DNA from: Rahnella aquatilis CIP 78.65 = ATCC 33071
GTDB taxonomy: Bacteria; Pseudomonadota; Gammaproteobacteria; Enterobacterales; Enterobacteriaceae
Assembly: GCF_000241955.1 (NCBI RefSeq)
Contig: NC_016835.1
Location: forward strand, 186,001-250,000
Direction of reading: 5' to 3'
Length of the DNA stretch: 64,000 bases
The notes beneath the pieces are model-generated. The model was not told where the DNA came from, did not search any database, and saw only the letters and a program-made list of their open reading frames with translations. Made by a program: the position numbers and the translations under genes. This document shows positions 26,153 to 34,499 of the stretch, in pieces (position 1 is the first letter of the stretch; each line of letters begins with the position of its first letter).

Positions 26153-27560
26153 GACGTTGTTGTTCCAGCAGGTGCCATTCCACATCGAGCCGCTTACGCC
26201 ATAAGCGCAGTGCCAGAGGGACAGAGAAACTCAGTAGGGCCGCGACAACCACCAGTCCGCCGCCCAGCCAGGGCAGCATGCCACTCTGCGTATCACGATC
26301 GGCGGGGAGTAATATCAGGGCCAGCATCACGGCCACAATTCCCGCGAGATAGGCCAGCGGATAGCGTGAAATCGTATCGACAGGCATGTCCACGGGCGCA
26401 GCAGGCTGGGTGCTGAGCTGAACCAGGCTGATGGACTCCTCAGACTGTGCGGCGACCAGCTGGCCGCGCTGGCCTAAATCGCATCCCTGCGCCGCGAGGC
26501 ACAGGGCAAGCCAGAAGGAGGCAGGACTCGCAGGGCCTAACAACAGGGACAGATCGTGACGCCCCTGTGCCGGCAGCATCACGTCGTGTTCATCCAGCAT
26601 GGCCAGCAGGGCGCCGCGCTCGCGGCTGTGCAGCCCGGCATCCCACAGATGGCTCAGACGTTTGGCCCCGGTTTGGCTGGCGGCAAGAAATCGCGGGAAG
26701 TCCGCATCGAGGTCGTGCGACTGTGTCACCAGCGGGCGGAACAGGTATACCGGTCGGAAAGGCGGGGCTTTTATCACCGGCCCGGAAGACCTCTGGAAGA
26801 GCAGGGCGGAGCTGCTGGCACTGGCCTGGCTTTTGCCGTCAAGCAAATGCAGGGCAATCACCAGACGCGGAACGGAAATGTCTTCATCACACCAGCTGTC
26901 CAGCAAGGCGGCGTCCTGGGCAATGCTCTGCCAGTGGATGTTCTCAGTGGGCAAGCGTTTTTTTAATTTGGCAGACCAGTACTGTTCGACCGCGTTTGTG
27001 GCCTGTTCTTCCGGCGTGTTTGCATACAACCATATTTCGATAGAGGACTGCGCACGCAACGTCTCGGACAGTGGTTCGAGCGTCTGGGAGAGAATATCTT
27101 TCAATGGGGATTCCCCCAGTTGCAAAGGTTGCACGGGGATGATTTCTGCCGGTTTCGCGGGGGCCTGCGGCGGCTGACCTTCCAGACCCAGTTCCCGGCT
27201 GGCGATATCCGTTTCCGGCGTCAGGCAGTGAAATGCCACCAGCCGCAGAGACCGGCGTCCCCAGTGCTGCCAGTGGGCATATTTGCGGTCAATAAACAGA
27301 TGTCGCCAGTCAGTCTCACGCCGGACCTGTAAAGCCGCACTGAGCACAAAGGCCATCACTGCGCTGGAAACCAACACCGGCAACAGTAACAGCCAGAACC
27401 AAAACCGCAGGTTGGTAAATCCACGCTGAACCGGCCAGGTGAAAAACAGCGCGATGGCTGCCAGTGCAATACAGGCTGCCGGTACCGCTAACCACCACCA
27501 CCAGCCAGGAAGTTTGGGTAAGGCGTTGCGGGCCATCTGCGGAAGATGCCAGTTCATCAT
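26145..27560 (-). CDS. T6SS-associated inner-membrane protein
   Basis: This is a protein of about 471 residues with a Trp-rich first membrane segment (LPGWWWWLAVPAACIALAAI), a second (FWFWLLLLPVLVSSAVMAFV), a large soluble middle domain and two more membrane segments near the C terminus. It is fixed between PAAR and tssM and its start overlaps the PAAR stop, so it belongs to the T6SS operon. I do not recognise it as a core Tss protein. A role in membrane-complex assembly or effector loading is inference. Confidence 0.75.
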   Translation of the reverse strand: MMNWHLPQMARNALPKLPGWWWWLAVPAACIALAAIALFFTWPVQRGFTNLRFWFWLLLLPVLVSSAVMAFVLSAALQVRRETDWRHLFIDRKYAHWQHWGRRSLRLVAFHCLTPETDIASRELGLEGQPPQAPAKPAEIIPVQPLQLGESPLKDILSQTLEPLSETLRAQSSIEIWLYANTPEEQATNAVEQYWSAKLKKRLPTENIHWQSIAQDAALLDSWCDEDISVPRLVIALHLLDGKSQASASSSALLFQRSSGPVIKAPPFRPVYLFRPLVTQSHDLDADFPRFLAASQTGAKRLSHLWDAGLHSRERGALLAMLDEHDVMLPAQGRHDLSLLLGPASPASFWLALCLAAQGCDLGQRGQLVAAQSEESISLVQLSTQPAAPVDMPVDTISRYPLAYLAGIVAVMLALILLPADRDTQSGMLPWLGGGLVVVAALLSFSVPLALRLWRKRLDVEWHLLEQQRHD

Positions 27561-27811
27561 TGTGCTCCGGCGTTCGGCAGGGTTGTTTTGAGAGTGCAAC
27601 CACACTGCGCAACGCAGCCGTCCACAATCACGGCTTTACCATTCATTTTCCAGGTCGGATGCCCCTGATTCACTGGCACGGTGCCATGCTGAGAACAGCT
27701 GACAGTATCACCGGCTAACATCACCGGTTTACCTTCAAATAATGCCCCAGACGCTGAGCTGACGTTGCCACCGTGAGTATGGGGATCGCCTAGGCGAATG
27801 ACACCTTTCAT
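27557..27811 (-). CDS. PAAR spike-tip protein
   Basis: The 84-residue protein contains the PAAR fold only: IRLGDPHTHGGNVSSASG, VMLAGDTVSCSQHGT, NGKAVIVDGCVAQCGCTL. The His and Cys residues would bind the tip zinc. It sharpens the VgrG spike and may carry an effector non-covalently; it has no toxin extension itself. A strong GGAAGG precedes the ATG. Confidence 0.92.
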   Translation of the reverse strand: MKGVIRLGDPHTHGGNVSSASGALFEGKPVMLAGDTVSCSQHGTVPVNQGHPTWKMNGKAVIVDGCVAQCGCTLKTTLPNAGAQ

Positions 27812-27879
27812 TACTTATACCTTCCCTGATAGCAGAATGTTCGCACGCTGTGAGCGAGACGCTTCGCAAACGCACTATT

Positions 27880-28626
27880 TTATTTTGATGTAATTCCTAA
27901 ATTTGGGTCACAGCGCATATGATCCCAGCCGCTATAGTTTTTGACTGCGGGTACTTTATTGGGGATGCCCTGAAAATTGGTTTTATAAGCCAAAATTGAC
28001 CATGGTTTTGGGCCTTGCACTGAATTCCATGAAAGGTAATTCTCACCCCATTTCCCTCCACCGTATCCAGGTGCAATGTGATGATCTTGTACAAGGCCAC
28101 GTTTTGTCGTGATGGTATAATCAATACCGCTTCCTCCAGGCTCAAGACGTGGGTCATCAAAGGGTTTTGAACTCATGTAAATATCACCAGCTTTAGTCAG
28201 CATAAAACCCTGATCGTGGACTACTGTGAGCGATTCAATTTCCTCACGTTGCGGATGGTCGTCTTTGTATCTTACAGCCCCCCCTCCAGGTGAAAAACTT
28301 GCACCATCCCACGTACGTCCATAGTCTTTTGAAATGGCAAACCCGCCTCCTTCATATGAGGTAATTGCAATATAGCGTTCAGAAGGATGAACAAATTTCT
28401 TGGTGAAAATCCGGTACCCTGTTGAAACGTCATAAATCTGATGTTGGATACCTCGTTGAGTATCGATATACCGTAACCCTCCCTGACAGTTGAATCCTGT
28501 CAGTTCCAGATAACGATGATCATCAAACCGATAGACGACTTGCGTCGGGGGGGACTGAGGTGCGGCCTGACATGCACTGATTAAGCCCGCCATAAGGCCT
28601 ATGCCAATTCTTTGAATAAGTATCAT
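27880..28626 (-). CDS. Tli3-type T6SS immunity lipoprotein, copy 2
   Basis: The 248-residue protein has a signal peptide and lipobox (LISAC), so it sits in the periplasm on a membrane, where it could neutralise a phospholipase effector. It is a close paralogue of the gene upstream, and its start overlaps that stop by four bases. The segment ISKDYGRTW matches an Asp-box (SxDxGxxW) of beta-propeller proteins. It is nearly identical to copy 1 up to about residue 150 and most different between about 165 and 225. The immunity role is inferred from position after a Tle3-like effector. Confidence 0.8.
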   Translation of the reverse strand: MILIQRIGIGLMAGLISACQAAPQSPPTQVVYRFDDHRYLELTGFNCQGGLRYIDTQRGIQHQIYDVSTGYRIFTKKFVHPSERYIAITSYEGGGFAISKDYGRTWDGASFSPGGGAVRYKDDHPQREEIESLTVVHDQGFMLTKAGDIYMSSKPFDDPRLEPGGSGIDYTITTKRGLVQDHHIAPGYGGGKWGENYLSWNSVQGPKPWSILAYKTNFQGIPNKVPAVKNYSGWDHMRCDPNLGITSK

Positions 28627-29369
28627 TTTGAAGCCAATCCTAAATTTGGGTCACAGCGCATATGATCCCAGCCGGTATAATTTTTGACTTCGGGCACTTT
28701 ATTAGGGATACCCTGAAAATTTCTTCTATAGGTGTCTGTAGTCCAATGATTAGGGCCAGCAAAAGAGTTCCATGACGAATACTCTGTTCCCCATTTACCT
28801 CCACCATAACCTGGACGCATATGGTTGGTTTGCAACACTCCGCGTTTTGTCGTGAAGGAATAGTCAATCCCACTTCCTCCAGGCTCAAGGCGTGGGTCAT
28901 CAAAGGGTTTGGAACTCATGTAAATATCACCAGCTTTTGTCAGCATAAAGCCCTGATCGTTGACTACTGTGAACGACTCAATTTCTTCACGAGTAGGATT
29001 AGAGCCTTTATATCGTATTGCTCCACCACCAGGTGAAAAACGAGCGCCATCCCACGTTTGCCCATAATCTTTTGAAATGGCAAACCCGCCTCCTTCATAT
29101 GAGGTAATTGCAATATAGCGTTCGGAAGGATGAACAAATTTCTTGGTGAAAATCCGGTACCCATCTGAAACGTCATAAATCTGATGTTGGATACCTCGTT
29201 GAGTATCGATATACCGTAACCCTCCCTGACAGTTAAATCCTGTCAGTTCCAGATAACGATGATCATCAAATCGATAGACGACTTGCGTCGGGGGAGACTG
29301 AGGTGTGGCCTGACATGCTCCGATGTTAATTACCAGAATAAGCACACCCGCCATTTTTAACGTTTGCAT
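28623..29369 (-). CDS. Tli3-type T6SS immunity lipoprotein, copy 1
   Basis: The 248-residue lipoprotein (signal peptide, lipobox NIGAC) is encoded 12 bases after the effector gene, the usual place for a cognate immunity protein. It shares with copy 2 the stretches QSPPTQVVYRFDDHRYLELT and FVHPSERYIAITSYEGGGFA, the Asp-box ISKDYGQTW and the ending WDHMRCDPNLG. It is expected to bind and block the Tle3-like lipase in the periplasm. Being first after the effector, it is the likelier cognate partner. Confidence 0.82.
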   Translation of the reverse strand: MQTLKMAGVLILVINIGACQATPQSPPTQVVYRFDDHRYLELTGFNCQGGLRYIDTQRGIQHQIYDVSDGYRIFTKKFVHPSERYIAITSYEGGGFAISKDYGQTWDGARFSPGGGAIRYKGSNPTREEIESFTVVNDQGFMLTKAGDIYMSSKPFDDPRLEPGGSGIDYSFTTKRGVLQTNHMRPGYGGGKWGTEYSSWNSFAGPNHWTTDTYRRNFQGIPNKVPEVKNYTGWDHMRCDPNLGLASK

Positions 29370-29381
29370 ATATCTTCCCTG

Positions 29382-31499
29382 TCAGACCTGAGGTTTGGGC
29401 ATATCCCACTGCAAAAGCTGAACCGTTGTATTTTCCATATTACGATGATTGCCAGGCTTAACCATCTGGCGGGATCCATAATCGTTCTTGACACCAAACT
29501 CTTCTCCAATCGGCATACCCTTGTCCAATTCGGGCTTATTCATGAACTGTTTGATGTCTTCGTAAGGTAAAATTCCCTCTATATAATATTGTTTTATTTT
29601 GGGTTCGGGGTTTTCTGGTCTTCTCCAGTCGGCCTGAAGTAGCAATCTCTCCCAGAATTCCTGATTTTCAAATGCCTCACATTGTCCGATCGCTAAGTCG
29701 TAGACCATTGCATGGGAAGGGGTTTTATCACTGGCGACAATCGATGAATGCTGGCTGTAGGAAACATCCATTTGCACCGCAGCAGTTAACTCATCATTTG
29801 TCATTTCCCGCTGGAGAATAAGCTGCTGAAATGAGTCTCTGTGTCCAGACACTATTCCTGAAACAAACTTTTTAGGGGCATACGTGGCATTCAGCTCCTC
29901 CAGCTGTTCTGGACTTAGAACGCTCCCGTTTGACCTCATCCCATAAAAGAGCGGGCTATTGGGTACATCAACCGTTTCCGGGATAAACTTCTCCGCTTTC
30001 ATTGCTGCTTTGGCTATCTCAGGATCGTTACCGGCCATTTTGGCTTTATAGTTATCTTTACCCTGCGCCATTAGTGCAAACTGAAACGGCTCAGGTAGTA
30101 CCGGCGCGTTGATAGTGACGTCGGTAAAGGAATAGCCAGTATCTTTAGAATCATCAGCCTGACGTGGTGGCATTGTGTAATGGAAACCCGTTTTGTCACC
30201 GACCCAAACATCTTTGCAGAAGACACGTTGATAGAGATTATCGCCCAGCTGTGCCTTAATTTTGTCCGGAATACCTCTCCAGCCAAACCCCTGAATCGGT
30301 GACATGGATACCACCTGATCATTAGGGCAAAAATAGTTATAAACCCGACCAAAGTTATTGCGGTTATAAAGGGCACTTTCCCAGATAGTTTCTTTTGCCT
30401 TTTTAGCCAGGCAGCCTGTATCCATTATTTTTTGAATATAGGCACTGTCATGTGAAAGGGTGCCCTGCGGTGCGTTTGGATTCTTCGCCATCAATTTGCA
30501 GAAATGAGCAAAGGTCTTTTGTCGCGCATCACTGGTTTGCTGGTTACCTGGCATAAAGTTTTCCAGCCAGCGATTTTCCAGTGCATAAGGGGAGTGATTA
30601 AGGATTACACAGTCAGCGGTAGGATATCCTTCAGCTTCAACCCACATATTGGCCAACATGGTGATAATCGTCCCCTGACTGTGAGCGACGATATTGATGG
30701 TGTCGGATTGTGTATCCTGATTTCGGCGAATATCCAATATCAAATCCGCCAGCCGTCGTGCTGCATAAGCCTGATAAATGCGGTGCGGGTTTTGATAGAT
30801 TGGATGGCTCCAGTCCTTATTGTTCAAATTGAACGTTTCAGTACGCGACATCAGTTTCCCAATCATGGCCAGTATCGGCCCAGCGGCTCCCGGACCAAAC
30901 ATATCCGGGATATTGGTGGTGGCGTTCGCAAACGTACCGCCACCTTTAGCGGATAAAGGATCCAGCCAGTTATTCAGATTGTCGATTTTGGCATTGTTAT
31001 GCGCCTTCAACTTTTTCGTGTCGTTTTCACGATAGGTATCGTAGGGTAAGTCTGCGTCATTACCCTTTTTTAGCAGCTCGGATTTATAGCGTTTCTGGTC
31101 TTGCACAAATGCATCATGATCGACCGGCTTATATCCCCAGTAAAAAGGGATAACCGGTGAACGGTTAACGACACCAACACATGTCTGATCCTGCACTGCA
31201 CAGGTTTCTGTTGTGATGTTTCCGTCTGCGTCGGAAATCATAAAATCATGCTGTTTCCACTCATGATGATGCATATCAGTGCGGCCAAGGCGCGTGTTAA
31301 GTCCGGCACAAATACCGACGTCCTGATTTTCGTAGGCTTCCCCTACGTCATTGACCCCGTGTACCAAAATAACAATGCAGGGCAGCGGAGGCTGTACACC
31401 GCACTCCTGTATCAGTGCCTTCCCGGATGTAACTGGACGACAAATATCACCTTCTGAAAGAAGCTTTGGATTACGAATGTTAGAGCATGAATCAGCCAT
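29382..31499 (-). CDS. T6SS lipase effector, Tle3 family
   Basis: The 705-residue protein has an alpha/beta-hydrolase core: IVILVHGVNDVG (oxyanion HG at 48-49) and the nucleophile elbow NIVAHSQGTII with Ser274. The long C-terminal half (YNYFCPNDQVVSMSPIQGFG, then FRRV-type segments) fits Tle3/DUF3274 phospholipase effectors delivered by T6SS. It has no signal peptide, as expected for a T6SS cargo. Its ATG overlaps the vgrG stop by one base, and two immunity genes follow. The elbow is A-H-S-Q-G rather than the standard G-x-S-x-G. Confidence 0.88.
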   Translation of the reverse strand: MADSCSNIRNPKLLSEGDICRPVTSGKALIQECGVQPPLPCIVILVHGVNDVGEAYENQDVGICAGLNTRLGRTDMHHHEWKQHDFMISDADGNITTETCAVQDQTCVGVVNRSPVIPFYWGYKPVDHDAFVQDQKRYKSELLKKGNDADLPYDTYRENDTKKLKAHNNAKIDNLNNWLDPLSAKGGGTFANATTNIPDMFGPGAAGPILAMIGKLMSRTETFNLNNKDWSHPIYQNPHRIYQAYAARRLADLILDIRRNQDTQSDTINIVAHSQGTIITMLANMWVEAEGYPTADCVILNHSPYALENRWLENFMPGNQQTSDARQKTFAHFCKLMAKNPNAPQGTLSHDSAYIQKIMDTGCLAKKAKETIWESALYNRNNFGRVYNYFCPNDQVVSMSPIQGFGWRGIPDKIKAQLGDNLYQRVFCKDVWVGDKTGFHYTMPPRQADDSKDTGYSFTDVTINAPVLPEPFQFALMAQGKDNYKAKMAGNDPEIAKAAMKAEKFIPETVDVPNSPLFYGMRSNGSVLSPEQLEELNATYAPKKFVSGIVSGHRDSFQQLILQREMTNDELTAAVQMDVSYSQHSSIVASDKTPSHAMVYDLAIGQCEAFENQEFWERLLLQADWRRPENPEPKIKQYYIEGILPYEDIKQFMNKPELDKGMPIGEEFGVKNDYGSRQMVKPGNHRNMENTTVQLLQWDMPKPQV

Positions 31500-34009
31500 T
31501 ATTTCACTCCCTTGATCAACTCAATGGCGACATTTTCCAGTTCACTCATTTGCAACAGAGAGGACTCACCGTTTGCATCGGTTATACCCTCAGAGACAGA
31601 GCCATCCTGACGATGAACCCGGAACTTTTGGTTCTTGAGAACATGCGATGGGTCACCATTGATATGTAGTTTGTACTTCATACCAAAGTCCCCCTGATTA
31701 AAGGTTGGCATCGCCTGCTTCACGCTGTCCCCACCCTGATACTCCAGTACCGGCGATTTTTGGGTGATACGGGTAGGAGCAAGTTCTTCGATCGTTCCAT
31801 CCTTAATGCGGATCCCAGCTCCGCCACACATCAGCAGCAGCTCTTTTTTGGCGTTAAGCACGATGCGGCCGTTGGTACTGGTGATCTGCATGTCCTCGAA
31901 GGAGGTCAGCTCCATCTGGTCTTTTTGCGCCTGTAGCTGCACCTTTCCTGCAGCTGCGATGAGCTTGATGCCTAACTTGTTCGCAAATACGGAGAACAGT
32001 TCACCGGCGGCAACTGAGAAGCGACGGAATACGCTGAAACTGGCATCCTGGCCAGCGGTGGCCACCAGATTCTTACCTGCAGTTTGTTGGATCGTTTTCG
32101 GCGTGGTGTGCGCAATACCGGCATCGCCATAGACGACGACACCTGGCTGAGCGAGTTTGGTGAGGTCTGTCTTAAGCAACTCCTGATCGGTGGTTTCTGC
32201 CGGAGACGCCTGAGCGATATCGGCGGTACTCTTCAGGGTTTTGGCCAGAGCCAGGGCTTTTTCAAGCTGGGCAATGGCGGCATCCATATCCAGTTGCTGT
32301 CCCTGAGCACTGTTCTTCGGCTCGGTAGATAGCAGCACGCCTTTCCCGCCGCGAACGGCAACATAGGCATCAGTTCGCAATTCTGCGCCTTCACCTCGCT
32401 GCTTTCTGGCACTGTCCACCAGGTGTCCCAGACTGAGCTGGCTCTTACCTGAATGTACCGTGCTGATTTTTATATGTTCTTTGCCCCGTTGGTCCTCAAG
32501 TCGAATCTTATTTCCAGAAGGAGTGCGGATGATGTTCCGCTTGTAATTAGGCAGCGCCACATGATCCGGATGTCGTGAATCGTGCAGCGCATAAGCAATA
32601 TAAGGCCGGTCAACGTCACCGTTCTCGAAGGCAATCGCCACGCCGGTGGAATCCAGCAGCGGCATATGGAAGCCGCAGGTATCACCGGAATACGGTTTGG
32701 CCAGACGCAACCAGCAGCTCTCAAAGCCTTTCTGCCATTCGGTGCGGTCGAAGCCAAACTGCGCACGGTACAAACCGTCGGCGTTGATGTGCGCGTAAGG
32801 TTCATCCGGATGCGCGCTGGAGATACGGGCAGGCAGCGTGCCGGTGACAGTTGGCCACGGCAACAACGCAGGGCGGTACGGATGCTGTGTATTACGGGGA
32901 ACGGCAGTGAAGGTGACGAAATACGCCGTGTCGCGGGCGACGTTTTTAGAGTTTGTGGAGACAATCAGCAGGCCATCCGGCGCCTCAGGCCAGTCTTTGC
33001 CGGGCGTGGTGATGACCATCCCCGGACGCAGCGTCATGCAGTTGGATTTGCCCTCAAAGGTGATTTGCTCACTAAGGTAACGTTCCTGACGGCGTTTGGC
33101 GTACCACATGCCCTGTCCGGGATCGCTGCTGTATTCCTTGCCCGGCTCAGGATAGTACTCACCCCAGCGGTAATCTTCGGCAACCAGCGCTGGATAATCC
33201 GGATTGGTGGTCGCCGTGGCGGTCATATCGCTTTGTGCTGCGGGGTAGTAATCGTCGTTAACCGTCACCGATTTCGGGATGGCTTTGCGGCTGACTGACA
33301 TCTCCCAGACCGATTCCAGGCCGCCGTCGAACATGCCCGCCGGGTTACGGAACGGGATGGCGACCGGTTCCGGCCAGGCGTAAGAATGGTCGGCGAGCAC
33401 CATAACGTCGCAGTTGTTTTCTTCATCGTATTCAAAGAAGTACGAGATACCGCTGTCGGCCAGGCGTCGTGCAATATGGGCGTATTCACTTTCGCCGAAC
33501 TGCATCATAAATTTTTTCAGCGGATACCGGTCATGCAGCGCAAACCGAAAATCCAGCCGGTCCATGTTGTAACGCAGGAAGGTGTTCTCGGTCATGCTGA
33601 TGACGCTGTCGTTCTGGTAAATCGCGTTATTGCTGCCCTGATTTAACCGCGTGACGCGGTGTTCCAGCGTGGCGACGTAACGGGTCTCATCGGCGGAAGT
33701 GCCGCACTGGCGGAACCGGGTAATGACACCGGGGATAATGCGCGGTTTAACGGATTTCCACGGCTTGCCGTCGGGATACATCAGGAACAGGGCGGAATAA
33801 TTGATGATGTGCTGAGCGGGAATGTCTTTCACCGCGCTGGTGAACTCAATCTCATAGCGCAGAATATCGCTGATGGCCTCGCTGCCGCTGAACCTGAGCA
33901 CCGAAATATCGACGCCGGGTTGCTGAGATTCAAGTCGTGTAAGTCTTAACTGGTAATGGTTGTGGACCGGTAATTTACTGCCTGCAAGAATGTATTCCTG
34001 AATGCCCAT
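31499..34009 (-). CDS. vgrG: T6SS spike protein VgrG with C-terminal extension
   Basis: This 836-residue VgrG has the gp27-like part (EAISDILRYEIEFTS, then LEHRVTRLNQGSNNAIYQN), the gp5-like OB fold, and a beta-helix with DUF2345 (LVATAGQDASFSV, LLMCGGAGIRIKDGTI). After about residue 770 comes an extra small domain (KLHINGDPSHVLKNQKFRVH, then GITDANGES) that looks transthyretin-like. Such tails often dock cargo, here presumably the Tle3-like lipase encoded next. It is the first gene of the T6SS operon. Confidence 0.95.
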   Translation of the reverse strand: MGIQEYILAGSKLPVHNHYQLRLTRLESQQPGVDISVLRFSGSEAISDILRYEIEFTSAVKDIPAQHIINYSALFLMYPDGKPWKSVKPRIIPGVITRFRQCGTSADETRYVATLEHRVTRLNQGSNNAIYQNDSVISMTENTFLRYNMDRLDFRFALHDRYPLKKFMMQFGESEYAHIARRLADSGISYFFEYDEENNCDVMVLADHSYAWPEPVAIPFRNPAGMFDGGLESVWEMSVSRKAIPKSVTVNDDYYPAAQSDMTATATTNPDYPALVAEDYRWGEYYPEPGKEYSSDPGQGMWYAKRRQERYLSEQITFEGKSNCMTLRPGMVITTPGKDWPEAPDGLLIVSTNSKNVARDTAYFVTFTAVPRNTQHPYRPALLPWPTVTGTLPARISSAHPDEPYAHINADGLYRAQFGFDRTEWQKGFESCWLRLAKPYSGDTCGFHMPLLDSTGVAIAFENGDVDRPYIAYALHDSRHPDHVALPNYKRNIIRTPSGNKIRLEDQRGKEHIKISTVHSGKSQLSLGHLVDSARKQRGEGAELRTDAYVAVRGGKGVLLSTEPKNSAQGQQLDMDAAIAQLEKALALAKTLKSTADIAQASPAETTDQELLKTDLTKLAQPGVVVYGDAGIAHTTPKTIQQTAGKNLVATAGQDASFSVFRRFSVAAGELFSVFANKLGIKLIAAAGKVQLQAQKDQMELTSFEDMQITSTNGRIVLNAKKELLLMCGGAGIRIKDGTIEELAPTRITQKSPVLEYQGGDSVKQAMPTFNQGDFGMKYKLHINGDPSHVLKNQKFRVHRQDGSVSEGITDANGESSLLQMSELENVAIELIKGVK

Positions 34010-34499
34010 TGTTTAATTCCCTTTGACACAACGCAGTATATAGCCCGCTCGCTGACACCTTGTTTGCGGGTTATGAAATGAATCCATTGTATTAAATCAT
34101 TAGTGGTATGAATAAAAAATGAGTGTTACTTAAGTCATATTTAAAGTCTGTGCTATTCTACTCAAAAACATCCAGGATAAAAGTGATATAGGATTGACGG
34201 TTTTAAATAATGCCGCCCGGAGATTTCATAAAATGAGAAATATATATTTTTTAGATGTTTCTAATAAGTTTATTCATATAAGCAGAAGTTATTTATTTTA
34301 TTGTTTACTTGTAAATTTTTCAGGCGAAATGCCGCATGTAATGAGGAGGATACACAGAGAAGCAATGCGCAATAATTATCTTCCTGAAGTGACAAAACTT
34401 TTATCAGAGACTTTTTTACAGAAAAAATATTCCTGCTGAGATTATTCCATGATCTCCGGAACTGAAAAGTCAATATTGGATAGCTCGGTAGAACAGTGA
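34010..34499. other. AT-rich intergenic region upstream of vgrG
   Basis: These 490 bases, clearly more AT-rich than the flanks, separate vgrG from the metal-type ABC operon, whose last gene ends at 34500. A TTG-started frame at 34194-34439 (81 codons) has no ribosome binding site and no recognisable sequence, so I leave it uncalled. The vgrG promoter must lie here, but I see no distinctive operator or sigma-54 motif. Confidence 0.5.

Noticed and set aside
34194..34439. 81-codon frame upstream of vgrG
   Set aside because: TTG start, no ribosome binding site, low-complexity AT-rich sequence.
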